From a bacterium (lineage in GTDB: Bacteria; Zhuqueibacterota; QNDG01; JAGLOF01), in assembly GCA_016934955.1 (NCBI GenBank), contig JAFGRY010000027.1, positions 1-64,000 of the forward strand: 64,000 nucleotides of DNA. Reading direction: 5' to 3'. Of this stretch, positions 56,130 to 64,000 are shown piece by piece. The translations under genes and the position numbers were made by a program. The first letter of the stretch is position 1, and each line of letters opens with the position of its first letter. Under the pieces are notes generated by a model. It was not told the origin of the DNA. It saw only the letters and a list, made by a program, of their open reading frames with translations, and searched no databases.

Positions 56130-56837
56130 ATGAAACACAACACACGAATTGTAACGGCTGCCGCAGTGATACTGAGCGCGCCTCTGCTCTTCATACAGTG
56201 CTCTGAACAGGCAAATCCCATGCAGCAGGGGACGCCGGCATATTACCGGGACGCTGCGGCCAGGATGACGGACCTGAACGATTTGCCGGTGGAACCGGTA
56301 AGCGAGGAAGAGGCATCGGGACTGATATTCATGCGCCAGGAAGAAAAACTGGCCGGAGACGTGTATACGGCGCTGTTCGGACAGTGGGAACTGCAGGTGT
56401 TCAGCAATATCGCGGCAAGTGAAGATGCACACACGAATGCGGTCAGGGTGCTGCTCGACCGCTATGAACTGGCGGATCCGGTTGTGAATGACCAGCCGGG
56501 GGTGTTTGCCGATGCGGCATTGACTGAATTGTACACCAGTCTTCTGGCGACGGGCGGTTCATCGCTGACGGGTGCTCTGCAGGTCGGCGCAGAGATCGAA
56601 GAGATCGATATTCTCGATCTGCAGCATCAGCTGAACACCATTGTCGATAACGAAGACATTGCGTTTGTCTACAATAATCTTCTGCGTGGATCATACAATC
56701 ATCTCAGGGCATTCGTAACGTCGCTGGCACGGCAGGGGGTTGTCTACACGCCGCAGCATCTGGACGACCGGCAGTACGATGAGATTGTCGTCTCGGAAAG
56801 CAGCCGGGGAGGCCGTGGCTTCCGCGGCGGCCGTTAG
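56130..56837 (+). CDS. DUF2202 ferritin-like protein
   Basis: The 235-residue product starts with a signal ending 'LLFIQC', a doubtful lipobox (Gln at -1), and then a four-helix domain with 'IFMRQEEKLAGDVYTAL', 'SNIAASEDAHTNAVRVLLDRY', 'IEEIDILDLQHQLN' and 'NNLLRGSYNHLRAFV'. The repeated E..H and ED..H residues are those of DUF2202/ferritin-like metal centres. It may bind a di-metal site in the periplasm or be membrane-tethered. The Gly/Arg tail is unusual. AAGGAG precedes the ATG. Confidence 0.85.
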   Translation: MKHNTRIVTAAAVILSAPLLFIQCSEQANPMQQGTPAYYRDAAARMTDLNDLPVEPVSEEEASGLIFMRQEEKLAGDVYTALFGQWELQVFSNIAASEDAHTNAVRVLLDRYELADPVVNDQPGVFADAALTELYTSLLATGGSSLTGALQVGAEIEEIDILDLQHQLNTIVDNEDIAFVYNNLLRGSYNHLRAFVTSLARQGVVYTPQHLDDRQYDEIVVSESSRGGRGFRGGR

Positions 56838-56870
56838 AAAGCTCAGAGACGGTACAATCGGAAATCAGAA

Positions 56871-56895
56871 GAATGCCCGGCAACGGGCATTCTTT
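56871..56895 (+). terminator. Terminator after the DUF2202 gene
   Basis: GAATGCCCG, loop GCAA, CGGGCATTC and TTT form a compact hairpin 34 bases after the stop. Confidence 0.75.
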
Positions 56896-56995
56896 GACGC
56901 CGGCACCGGATAAATGAAACACCGCCGCTTGTTTTCTGTATACTGAATACAGGTCTGAATACACACACCCGGGCCCTGTGTTGTAGGAGAAATAC

Positions 56996-57856
56996 ATGAT
57001 TGCCTGTATACGAGCATGTCTTGCGGTATTGTGCGTCGCGGTCTGGACGGGGGGATGCACATCCCCCCCGGAACCCGGAGTCCCCTCTGCGGAAAAACAC
57101 ATCATTTCTTTCACGTTCCCTGATTTCGGAATCAGCGGTACCGTAGACGAGCTGCTGAAAACGGTCGCCGTCTCGTTTCCCATGGATGTCGACCGTTCAC
57201 ATCTGGTGCCGATCATTGCCGTCTCAGAACATGCTTCCGTGTACCCGGCTTCGGGAGTGGAAGCGGATTTTTCCACACCGCAGATATACACCGTAACGGC
57301 TGAAGACGGATCCAGTGCCGTTTACTCCGTGACCGCGGCTTCAGACAGCTGCCCGGCCCTTCTGCTTGTCGATCTGCAGACCATCATTTTCAATGTCGGA
57401 ATATATAACCAGGATCAGCTGCTGACCAATGTCAACCGGTTGATAACGAACGCGGGCAGTGCCGGTGTCCCGGTAATATACATTCTTCAGACTGACGATC
57501 AGTTTTTCGTCGAGGGGACATCGGACTGGCAGCTGTACGAGGGCGTGCGCTACAATGGAGAGGACATCTGCATCAACAAGCCTGAACCTGACGCCTTTTT
57601 TAACACACCCCTCCACCGGGTTCTTCATGAGCGGGGAGTCGGGAGCATATATGTCTGCGGCCTTGTCTCCAATGGATGTGTCCGTGAAACGTGCCTCGGA
57701 GGGGACCGCCTTGGATATCACGTTATGCTCGTTTCAGATGCTCACAGTGTGATGGTGATAGATGATGAAGATGTCATCGGAGACATCAGCCGCTGGTTGT
57801 CTGAAGCCGGTATGGTGGAGCTGGTCAGGACAGATGAGGTCGAATTTACGCCGTAA
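56996..57856 (+). CDS. Lipoprotein with Ig-like (DUF5018) and isochorismatase-type domains
   Basis: The 286-residue protein begins with a lipoprotein signal (Cys21 in 'WTGGC') and an Ig-like DUF5018-type domain (about residues 36-115: 'IISFTFPDFGISGTV', 'YTVTAEDGSSAVYSVT'). It then has an isochorismatase-like cysteine hydrolase domain with the triad Asp126 ('LLLVDLQ'), Lys195 ('INKPEPDAF') and Cys228 ('GLVSNGCVRET'). Isochorismatase-like enzymes are usually cytoplasmic, so an exported, tethered one with an Ig domain is unusual. Its substrate is unknown; amide hydrolysis is plausible. Confidence 0.85.
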   Translation: MIACIRACLAVLCVAVWTGGCTSPPEPGVPSAEKHIISFTFPDFGISGTVDELLKTVAVSFPMDVDRSHLVPIIAVSEHASVYPASGVEADFSTPQIYTVTAEDGSSAVYSVTAASDSCPALLLVDLQTIIFNVGIYNQDQLLTNVNRLITNAGSAGVPVIYILQTDDQFFVEGTSDWQLYEGVRYNGEDICINKPEPDAFFNTPLHRVLHERGVGSIYVCGLVSNGCVRETCLGGDRLGYHVMLVSDAHSVMVIDDEDVIGDISRWLSEAGMVELVRTDEVEFTP

Positions 57857-58067
57857 CCGGCGGTGGATCGGCCCACATTTACACATCGGGGGGTGATAAA
57901 AATAAGTGCTTGCATATATCGCCCTGTCTTTTATATTTATAAATACAACTACATCCCATGCAGCAAAGGTTCAGGCACCGTCACGGCAAGGACCGGTCAT
58001 GTGGGGAATCAGTGACACCCGGCCTGATATCCCACAATAATTCCAGGGAAAACAGGAGGAGCAGCAT

Positions 58068-58286
58068 ATGAACGAATGTGAAGTGCTCGCGACATGTCCG
58101 TTTTTCAACGACAGGATGGCGGAAAAGCCAGCTACAGCGGGATTGTTCAAAAATCGCTATTGCCTGGGAGACAATACCAATTGCGCCAGGTACATGGTGT
58201 TCAAAACGCTTGGGAGAGCCGCGGTGCCTGTTGATCTCTACCCGAATCAGGAGGAACGGGCCCGGGCGATACTCGCGGGTTCCTGA
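58068..58286 (+). CDS. Small four-cysteine protein
   Basis: The 72-residue product carries 'CEVLATCPFFND' and 'RYCLGDNTNCARYMVFKTLG', two cysteine pairs that could bind a metal or iron-sulphur cluster, and a conserved-looking end 'VPVDLYPNQEERARAIL'. I recall similar uncharacterised small proteins in sulphate reducers and other anaerobes but give no name. GGAGGAG precedes the ATG, which supports expression. Confidence 0.75.
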   Translation: MNECEVLATCPFFNDRMAEKPATAGLFKNRYCLGDNTNCARYMVFKTLGRAAVPVDLYPNQEERARAILAGS

Positions 58287-58366
58287 CAGTCCTCAGGAAC
58301 AGGATTTCCTGAATTCTGATATATGTTCCGTTCTTTCCGCCGTGGCAAACATGATGGCGACGGTGA

Positions 58367-58795
58367 GAACGACGGATCGCCCCTTCTCCATACCATCCAT
58401 TCCGCTGCCGATGTTCTCTCCTTTTTTCGGCGCCGGCATATCACGTTCAACCCGACACTGTGGTCATCAAGGCCGGATATGGTTATAGTACCGGTGATTT
58501 GATTACCGCAATGGTACCGGTCGATCTCCCCCGTTCCTGTCGCCTCGAGCAGAACTTTCCGAATCCCTGTAATCCGCTGACAACGATCGAGTTCGCGGTT
58601 CCAGCGGCAAGCGATGTGAGGCTGACCGTATATGATCTGATCGGGCGTCCGGTGATGAATGCGGTTGATGCTCATTTTCCCGCCGGAACCTACAGGGTGA
58701 CGATTGACATGGGTCATCTGCCCAGCGGCGTGTATGTGTACCGGATGACGGCCGGTCCGTTCCGGGCAAGCAAACGGCTGCTGCTCCTCAGGTGA
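58367..58795 (+). pseudogene. Remnant of a T9SS cargo protein (C-terminal sorting domain only)
   Basis: From about 58460 the frame encodes 'GYGYSTGDLITAMVPVDLP' and a full type A sorting domain ('FPNPCNPLTTIEFAV' to 'RLLLLR') with no start, signal peptide or cargo. The open frame begins at 58367 after a stop. It appears to be the 3' end of a deleted gene. A GTG at 58460 could start a 111-residue peptide, but it would lack the export signal. Confidence 0.7.
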
Positions 58796-58946
58796 GCAGG
58801 GACGTGTCGTCGGGTACCCTGGCCTGCCGTCGGCACATGATACGCGGGCGCGTTACTGCAGGGGAGAGTGGGCGGAGCAGGCCTGCAATACCAGGAGCGG
58901 TGTGCGTCCGTGGTAAAAACAGGGTGTGATACAGGCGGTGCGGCCT

Positions 58947-60170
58947 TCAGGCAACAGGGAACGTCACGATGAAAGCGGCGCCTTTGTCCGATGCTACCTC
59001 GATGGAGCCTTTGAGCTGTTCGGTCAATATCGTCACCAGTTTCAATCCGAGGGAATTGGGATTGTTCAGAGTGATGCCCCCCGGCAGGCCGACGCCGTTA
59101 TCGGTTACTTTCAGCTGACATGAGCCTGAACCAAGACAGCAGAATCCGATGGTTATCGTGCCCTTGTCTGTGCCGGGAAACGCGTGCTTGAGAGCGTTGG
59201 TAATCAGCTCGTTGATGATGATGCCGCAGGGAACGGCCAGATCGATGGAGAGCTCAACGTCCTCGATTTCGTGTGTGAAGGTAATGCCGGCCCTGGGCGC
59301 GATAATGCTTTTCAGGTTCTGCGTCATGGTTGAGATATATGATTTCATGGAGATCTGATTGAAATCGTCGGATTTATACAGCTGCTGGTGCACCTGGGCG
59401 ATGGAAAGGACGCGGTTTTCCATATCGGTAAACGCGGCTATCGCCTGTTCGGGAGTTTGAATCTGATTCTTCTGGAGGCTGAGAAGACTCTTGATAACGG
59501 TGAGATTGTTTTTCACCCGGTGATGGATCTCCTTCAGCAGCAGCTCTTTTTCATGCAGGCTTCGTTTCAGATTCTGGCCCGTTTTTTTTCTTTCTCTCAA
59601 TTCTTCATGGGCAATCCGCAGGTTCATTCGCATGTTGGCGGTGAGAAAATGGGACATGAGCGCGGCCAGGGCCGTGATGGTGGCGACAATGAAAAAGTCC
59701 GCGAGGTTGGGCGGCGGCGGCGGTAGCGGCCGGTAGACGCCCGCCAACGGACCGACACTGATCAGTACAAGGCAGAGCAGAGTCAGCCAGACCATGATCA
59801 GGTAGTCCATTCGCTTCATGATAAGGCTCGAGACAATAAGGATCGAGGGGAATCCGACCACCGCCAGGTCCCTGATGCCCTGCCCCATGACCGCAATGAT
59901 CGTTATCTGTGCCAGCAGCACCAGCGCCAGCGTGAGCACCGCCGCCCGCAGTCTCTTGAGCTGCAGGAGGCTGAAGGCAAGGGCGATGAGACTGAGGCCG
60001 GTGGCAAGAAGAGCGGTCTCTTTCCAGTCCTTCACTGCGATTCGCGCGATAAAGAGAATGATATAGGCGCTCAGCAGCGCATAGAATATCTTGGATAAAA
60101 TCACCGCGATCTGATTGTCTTCGATCTTCTCAAAATCCGGCGCGCGCAGAAAACGGGGTACGTTCAGCAA
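58947..60170 (-). CDS. Membrane sensor histidine kinase (HisKA_2 type)
   Basis: The 407-residue protein has six or seven N-terminal membrane helices (residues about 25-190), then a HisKA_2 phosphoacceptor 'LLKEIHHRVKNNLTVIKSLL' and a HATPase domain with 'IINELITNALKHAFPG' (N box), 'VTDNGVGLPGG' (G1) and 'NSLGLKLVTILT' (G2). It is a histidine kinase without a recognisable partner receiver nearby. The N-terminal domain may sense a membrane or redox signal. Confidence 0.92.
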   Translation of the reverse strand: MLNVPRFLRAPDFEKIEDNQIAVILSKIFYALLSAYIILFIARIAVKDWKETALLATGLSLIALAFSLLQLKRLRAAVLTLALVLLAQITIIAVMGQGIRDLAVVGFPSILIVSSLIMKRMDYLIMVWLTLLCLVLISVGPLAGVYRPLPPPPPNLADFFIVATITALAALMSHFLTANMRMNLRIAHEELRERKKTGQNLKRSLHEKELLLKEIHHRVKNNLTVIKSLLSLQKNQIQTPEQAIAAFTDMENRVLSIAQVHQQLYKSDDFNQISMKSYISTMTQNLKSIIAPRAGITFTHEIEDVELSIDLAVPCGIIINELITNALKHAFPGTDKGTITIGFCCLGSGSCQLKVTDNGVGLPGGITLNNPNSLGLKLVTILTEQLKGSIEVASDKGAAFIVTFPVA

Positions 60171-60489
60171 AGTGCAATCCTCGCCTGTGGTTATGATTTC
60201 ATTATGTCAGGCAATCGCCATAAATCCCGGCAGGATAACCGGTTCTGTCTCTTAGTTATAAAATGCAATTAGCATGCCAGTGCTCCAGCCAGTGTTCTCG
60301 CCTGGGTCAAAAGATGTGAACAGGTACGCCCGGGTCATGATCTCGGTGACCGCCGGTCTCATGCGCAGTCTGAACGGTTCGTGATACCGGGCCGGGCTGG
60401 TATATCGTTTGCAGTAATTGGTATTACCCGCTGCTGAACCGGCGGCTGAGAAGCGATCGTTGACAAGCGGTATGGAAACAGGGATGCAT
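60171..60489. other. Divergent intergenic region
   Basis: This 319-base stretch between the kinase and the asparagine-synthase-like gene has no credible ORF. A GTAAT..ATTAC dyad lies just before the plus-strand gene, but no convincing promoter pair was found. Confidence 0.4.
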
Positions 60490-61716
60490 ATGAATGACGC
60501 ACGTATTCAATCGTTTATTTACCTGGGATATTTTCTCGATTTTGTCAATCCGGACATATCCTTTGATTTTTCCGGTATCGACAAGTCGCGCTACGCCGAT
60601 GTCCCCTATCCGGAACTGCTCGCGAAAGCGGTGTCTCTTTACCGGGAGGCGGTGAGCGCAGGGTTTGAGAGCGGGGCACTCAATTTTATCCCCCTGAGCG
60701 GCGGGCTTGACAGCCGGGCCATCCTGGCACTGCTGCTTGAACAAACCGAAGCGGCCGCTATTCACACCTACACCTTCGGGACCCCGGGGACCATGGATTA
60801 CGACATCGGCTGCGCCCTGGCCGGCAAGGTGGGAACGAATCACACCGCATGTGATCTCAGCCGCTACCAGTGCAGCATGGATGAACTGCTTCAGACGTCC
60901 GAGCGGTTGCGGCAACAGATCATGCTGTTCACCCACCCTCCGCTTTCGGACCTGGACAAGCACTACCGGGGAGGCGTCCTCTGGTCCGGATTTATCGGCG
61001 GACGCACCAGCGGATCCTATCTGCCGCACCATCCTTCCCCGACCATCGAGGAGGCAAAACGGCGCTACATCGAGCACAACCATCTGGCGAAGTCGGTTCC
61101 ATTGACCGATGATGTCCTTGCCTCGATGACGGAGCTTGTCGACTGGGACGGCGGCACAGCGGGAGAGATATCTCTCGATGAACGGCTCGACCTGATCAAC
61201 CGCCAGGTGAAATATACGGTTATCAACAATGCGCTGCAGGGGTACCGGTATCGGCTTCCTTTCGCTCATCCGCCCCTGTTCAATTTTCTCTTCAGTCTTC
61301 CGGACCGGTATCGTTTCGGACAGAAACTGTATATCGATGTGTTTCTGACCTATTTCCGGGATATATTCAATTACCCGAGCAAAACGACGGTCGGACTGCC
61401 GGTAAATGCGCCACCGTTTCTCATCAAGGGCAAAACGCGCCTGATAAATCTTCGCTATCATGTGCCGGGTTTTCAGTACCTGATAAAAGATCCCTTCATC
61501 AATTACTGCGATTTTGCCAAACGTATCCGCACCGACAGTGATTTTCAGCAGCTGATCCGGGGAAATGTGCGGGACCTGGACAAACGCGGTCTCATCGATT
61601 GGATAGACCTGGAATCAGTGTGGTCGCAGCACATGAGCCGTACAGCCGATCACAGCCTGGCGCTGCTGACGCTGGCGTCGCTGGAGATACATTTGAAGGC
61701 GGGAAAACAGCTATAA
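60490..61716 (+). CDS. Asparagine-synthase-like ATP-pyrophosphatase without glutaminase domain
   Basis: The 408-residue protein carries the PP-loop 'FIPLSGGLDSRAI' (SGGxDS) of asparagine synthetase-type ATP pyrophosphatases and later 'YTFGTPGTMDYDIG'. It lacks the N-terminal glutaminase domain of AsnB. Such proteins are often amide- or thiolation-type enzymes in specialised pathways. The start at ATG 60490 (AGGG six bases before) is preferred; earlier in-frame starts give a basic extension. It has no close partner. Confidence 0.8.
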   Translation: MNDARIQSFIYLGYFLDFVNPDISFDFSGIDKSRYADVPYPELLAKAVSLYREAVSAGFESGALNFIPLSGGLDSRAILALLLEQTEAAAIHTYTFGTPGTMDYDIGCALAGKVGTNHTACDLSRYQCSMDELLQTSERLRQQIMLFTHPPLSDLDKHYRGGVLWSGFIGGRTSGSYLPHHPSPTIEEAKRRYIEHNHLAKSVPLTDDVLASMTELVDWDGGTAGEISLDERLDLINRQVKYTVINNALQGYRYRLPFAHPPLFNFLFSLPDRYRFGQKLYIDVFLTYFRDIFNYPSKTTVGLPVNAPPFLIKGKTRLINLRYHVPGFQYLIKDPFINYCDFAKRIRTDSDFQQLIRGNVRDLDKRGLIDWIDLESVWSQHMSRTADHSLALLTLASLEIHLKAGKQL

Positions 61717-61824
61717 GAGGGATCGCTGGATAAAAATAAAGGGGCTGCCACCGAAGGCGGTTTCATATCCCCGTTTTTCGGCGGATCCTTCGGTATGGTA
61801 TGCGCATCCCTTATGGTTCGTGCT

Positions 61825-61867
61825 GAGCCTGTCGAAGTATGTGCTGTGAACGTCTTTCGACAGGCTC
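61825..61867. repeat. Palindromic repeat with TTCGACAGGCTC arms
   Basis: GAGCCTGTCGAA (61825-61836) and TTCGACAGGCTC (61856-61867) are exact inverted copies, 12 bases each with a 19-base middle. The 'GTGCTGAGCCTGTCGAAG' arm is a sequence seen as a repeated palindrome in many environmental genomes, so it is probably one copy of a dispersed element. It sits between convergent genes. Confidence 0.7.
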
Positions 61868-61917
61868 TTCACAAACGTATCGGCCTTTCGGGATTTATAT
61901 CACCGCTTTCTCATATG

Positions 61918-63999
61918 CTACAACTGTACGCTGATTCCCACAGACGGCAGAATACCGATGCTGGCTGTATTATTAATTTCGTCCGCCCAGAAATCGTAGG
62001 TGGGCCGCATGGGGATTTTAAAGTTATAGATGTTCTGGATGTCAATATAGGTGATGAGGGTCCAGGCCGGGAAGTTGAATATCCTCTCGACCCTCACGTC
62101 CAGATGATGGCCCGGATCGAGACGGGCTGAGAGATACTCGTCGGGCAGGTTCTGAATGCTGCCGGGAGTACCCGGATTGTCCGAGGGCCGGTACACCGGC
62201 GTGTAGGGAATGCCGGTGAAGTAGCGGAATTTCGCTGACATTTCCCACCTGCTGTTGAATTTGTATCCGCCGGAAAGATTGAAAATCACTCTCTGGTCAT
62301 ACTGTCCCGGATAGGTGCGGCCGTTGGCGGCGGTCAGTTCACTCCTGCTCCAGGAGAGACTCATCTGTCCGTACAGCGGTGTTGTGGAGAATTTTTTCTG
62401 AAGCAGCAGTTCACCGCCGTAGGCAATCCCCGTACCCTGTGATGTCAGGTCGATGAATCCGAAAGACTGAAAATCGTCCTCTCTGCCCCCGTACCCGCTG
62501 CCGGTATTGGTCATGACAATATAATCGTTGACCCCGGGAACGGTGCCGGTTGGAAGGTTGCTGTAGGCCTTGTGAAATCCTTCCACGGTGACACGCAGAT
62601 CGGTCCGGATCAGCCAGTCCCAGCCAGCGATCAGCATGCTGTTGCGAAGCGGTTTGAGCCTGCTGTTGACCGGGTTTGCCAGCCACACATAGGCGGGCGA
62701 TTGGTAGTAGAGACCGCCGCTCAGTCTGAAGCTGTGGCTGGAGTGGGGTTTGATTTTCAGCGAAACCCGGGGTGAGAGACAGGTCGGATCATCGAGGTAC
62801 GGATACCGGTCGAGACGCAGGCCGGCCCGAATATCCAGGAACGACAGTACCTGCCAGTTAAGCTGGGTAAAAAACGCCTGTTTCTGGAAATTGTCATCGA
62901 TACGGTTTTCCGGTGCGAGACCCAGCATGCTCAGGGGAATGCGGTTGCCGCTGCGGTCATAGATCGTATCCGCGAAGAGCGTGGTTGCGGTGTTGGAAAT
63001 CCATTTCTGGGCGATTCCGCTTTTCACCAGAAAACGCTTTCCCGGGGTCCATGAATATTCCATTTTCAGCCCTGTCTCCAGCTCGTCCGCTTCCGAGGAA
63101 AAATATTCGATTTCCTCTTCGTTGATCTGGCTGAAATCGTAGCGGGAAAGATTGACATTGAAGGTGAAATCGAGAAAGCCCGTATCGAGGATCCTGCGGT
63201 AATTGAGACCGGAAATTCCCCGGTATTGGGTGTTGTCCAGCAGTTCCGCGTTGGTCACCCGGTTCTCTTCGGAGCTCTGATCCCTGTCCACGTTGTTGAC
63301 CGCGGAGAGACCGAGGAAAAAGAGCCTGTCCCGGGGTGAGAGGTCCATGTTGATCAGGACATTGTAGTCGGTATAGACCGGCACAAAGGGGAGTCCCGCG
63401 GCCTTGAAGATGAGATCGAGGTAGCTCTTGCGGGCCGATACGATCATATTTCCCTTTTTCGTGAGCGGGGTCTGAAAATCGAATCCGAACTGGGTCGCCG
63501 AGATGGTCGCCTTGCCTTCGATCTTTTCGGGGCGCTCGTTGATCATGTTCAGCGTCAGTACCGATGACATCTTGTCCCCGTACTCCACGCCGAATCCCCC
63601 GGTGGCGAAATCGACTTTTTCCACGAAATCGAGGTTGACGAAGCTGAGGCTGCCGCCGGTGCTGCCCTGGGTGCCGAAGTGGTTGATATTGGGCACCTCG
63701 ATATTATTGATCACATAGAGATTCTCGGACGGTCCGCCGCCCCGTACCAGCAGGTCGTTCCGTCCGCCGGTCATGTTGATGGCGACGCCGGGCAGGGTGG
63801 ACACGGTCCGCACCACGTCCTCGAATCCGCCGGGGAAACGGCGTATCTCTTCCTGGGAAAGCGAGATGGTGCTGGGTTCGACTTTCAGCTCCTGGTTGAA
63901 GTAGCCGGCCGTGACCGTGACCTTTTCACTCTGTACCGCCTGCTGCACCATTTCGACAGTGAGAAAGACCGGCTTGGCCGTCGTTACCACGATATCGGT
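61918..63999 (-). CDS. TonB-dependent receptor, 5'-truncated by the window edge
   Basis: The frame runs to the window end, so the N-terminal signal and part of a carboxypeptidase-regulatory-like domain are missing. The plug domain is visible: 'EIRRFPGGFEDVVRTVSTLPGV', 'NDLLVRGGGPSENLYVINNI', and 'FATGGFGVEYGDKMSSVLTL' near the start of the barrel. The C-terminal barrel ends '..SIGILPSVGISVQL'. It should import a ligand through the outer membrane using TonB energy. The substrate is unknown. The ORF track's first start (GTG 63990) is inside the protein. Confidence 0.92.
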   Translation of the reverse strand, partial: TDIVVTTAKPVFLTVEMVQQAVQSEKVTVTAGYFNQELKVEPSTISLSQEEIRRFPGGFEDVVRTVSTLPGVAINMTGGRNDLLVRGGGPSENLYVINNIEVPNINHFGTQGSTGGSLSFVNLDFVEKVDFATGGFGVEYGDKMSSVLTLNMINERPEKIEGKATISATQFGFDFQTPLTKKGNMIVSARKSYLDLIFKAAGLPFVPVYTDYNVLINMDLSPRDRLFFLGLSAVNNVDRDQSSEENRVTNAELLDNTQYRGISGLNYRRILDTGFLDFTFNVNLSRYDFSQINEEEIEYFSSEADELETGLKMEYSWTPGKRFLVKSGIAQKWISNTATTLFADTIYDRSGNRIPLSMLGLAPENRIDDNFQKQAFFTQLNWQVLSFLDIRAGLRLDRYPYLDDPTCLSPRVSLKIKPHSSHSFRLSGGLYYQSPAYVWLANPVNSRLKPLRNSMLIAGWDWLIRTDLRVTVEGFHKAYSNLPTGTVPGVNDYIVMTNTGSGYGGREDDFQSFGFIDLTSQGTGIAYGGELLLQKKFSTTPLYGQMSLSWSRSELTAANGRTYPGQYDQRVIFNLSGGYKFNSRWEMSAKFRYFTGIPYTPVYRPSDNPGTPGSIQNLPDEYLSARLDPGHHLDVRVERIFNFPAWTLITYIDIQNIYNFKIPMRPTYDFWADEINNTASIGILPSVGISVQL

Positions 64000-64000
64000 T

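Noticed and set aside
60424-61461. Minus-strand 345-codon ORF
   Set aside because: It lies opposite the asparagine-synthase-like gene, which has the SGGLDS motif; the shadow has none.

Overview
The window looks like a chromosomal segment from a Gram-negative member of the FCB group (Bacteroidetes/Ignavibacteria/Calditrichota-like or a neighbouring candidate phylum). Four exported proteins, plus one remnant, end in a type IX secretion (T9SS) C-terminal sorting domain with the 'NYPNPFNP' signature. There is also a TonB-dependent receptor, several outer-membrane-type or lipoprotein candidates and few strong operons. The assignment is an inference from protein style; no rRNA or marker gene is present. 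No tRNA, rRNA, CRISPR array, IS element or prophage was seen.

Layout. (1) 1-2.74 kb: the edge of an integron cassette array, visibly more AT-rich than the rest: a 5'-truncated SDR gene, a GNAT gene and a radical SAM gene, with two good attC sites at 573-643 and 1159-1292. The integrase is not in the window. (2) 2.9-6 kb: a DUF1801 protein, a methyltransferase and an exported transglutaminase-like T9SS cargo. (3) 6-14 kb: two peroxide-stress units, each with its own Fur/PerR-family regulator: PerR-like + katG (with an 11-codon leader ORF) and PerR-like + archaeal-type 1-Cys/Prx6 peroxiredoxin. The second has a clear sigma70-type promoter with a perfect inverted-repeat operator. Between them lie a FemAB-type transferase, a DUF3795 protein, an oxidoreductase and an unknown exported protein. 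(4) 14-27 kb: mostly single small enzymes: phosphoesterase, methyltransferase, cupin, PQQ-type propeller, serine hydrolase, carbonic-anhydrase-like protein, GNAT, Ntn hydrolase.

At 23.2-26 kb is a two-gene unit whose first gene has an in-frame TGA exactly where the first cysteine of a thioredoxin CxxC motif belongs. A bacterial-SECIS-like hairpin sits at the right distance, so I read it as a selenoprotein. (5) 27-42 kb: large surface proteins. They include a T9SS cargo, a two-gene unit of a putative outer-membrane barrel plus a 1310-residue exported coiled-coil protein, a BNR/Ycf48-type T9SS cargo and a 1078-residue plant-type LRR T9SS cargo. Two gene remnants (34993-35319, 58367-58795) are also present in the window.

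(6) 44.3-55.8 kb: a compact minus-strand locus of ten genes with mostly overlapping or closely spaced ends. Glycosyltransferase-2 genes alternate with radical SAM genes, with one MOP-family flippase and a terminal FAD-dependent UDP-galactopyranose-mutase-like oxidoreductase. It is probably a surface-glycan or glycolipid locus with unusual radical chemistry. (7) 56-64 kb: a DUF2202 ferritin-like protein, an isochorismatase-like lipoprotein, a small Cys protein, a histidine kinase, an asparagine-synthase-like ATPase and a truncated TonB-dependent receptor.

The most interesting items are the candidate selenoprotein, the integron array edge, the radical SAM/glycosyltransferase locus, and the barrel plus giant coiled-coil pair.
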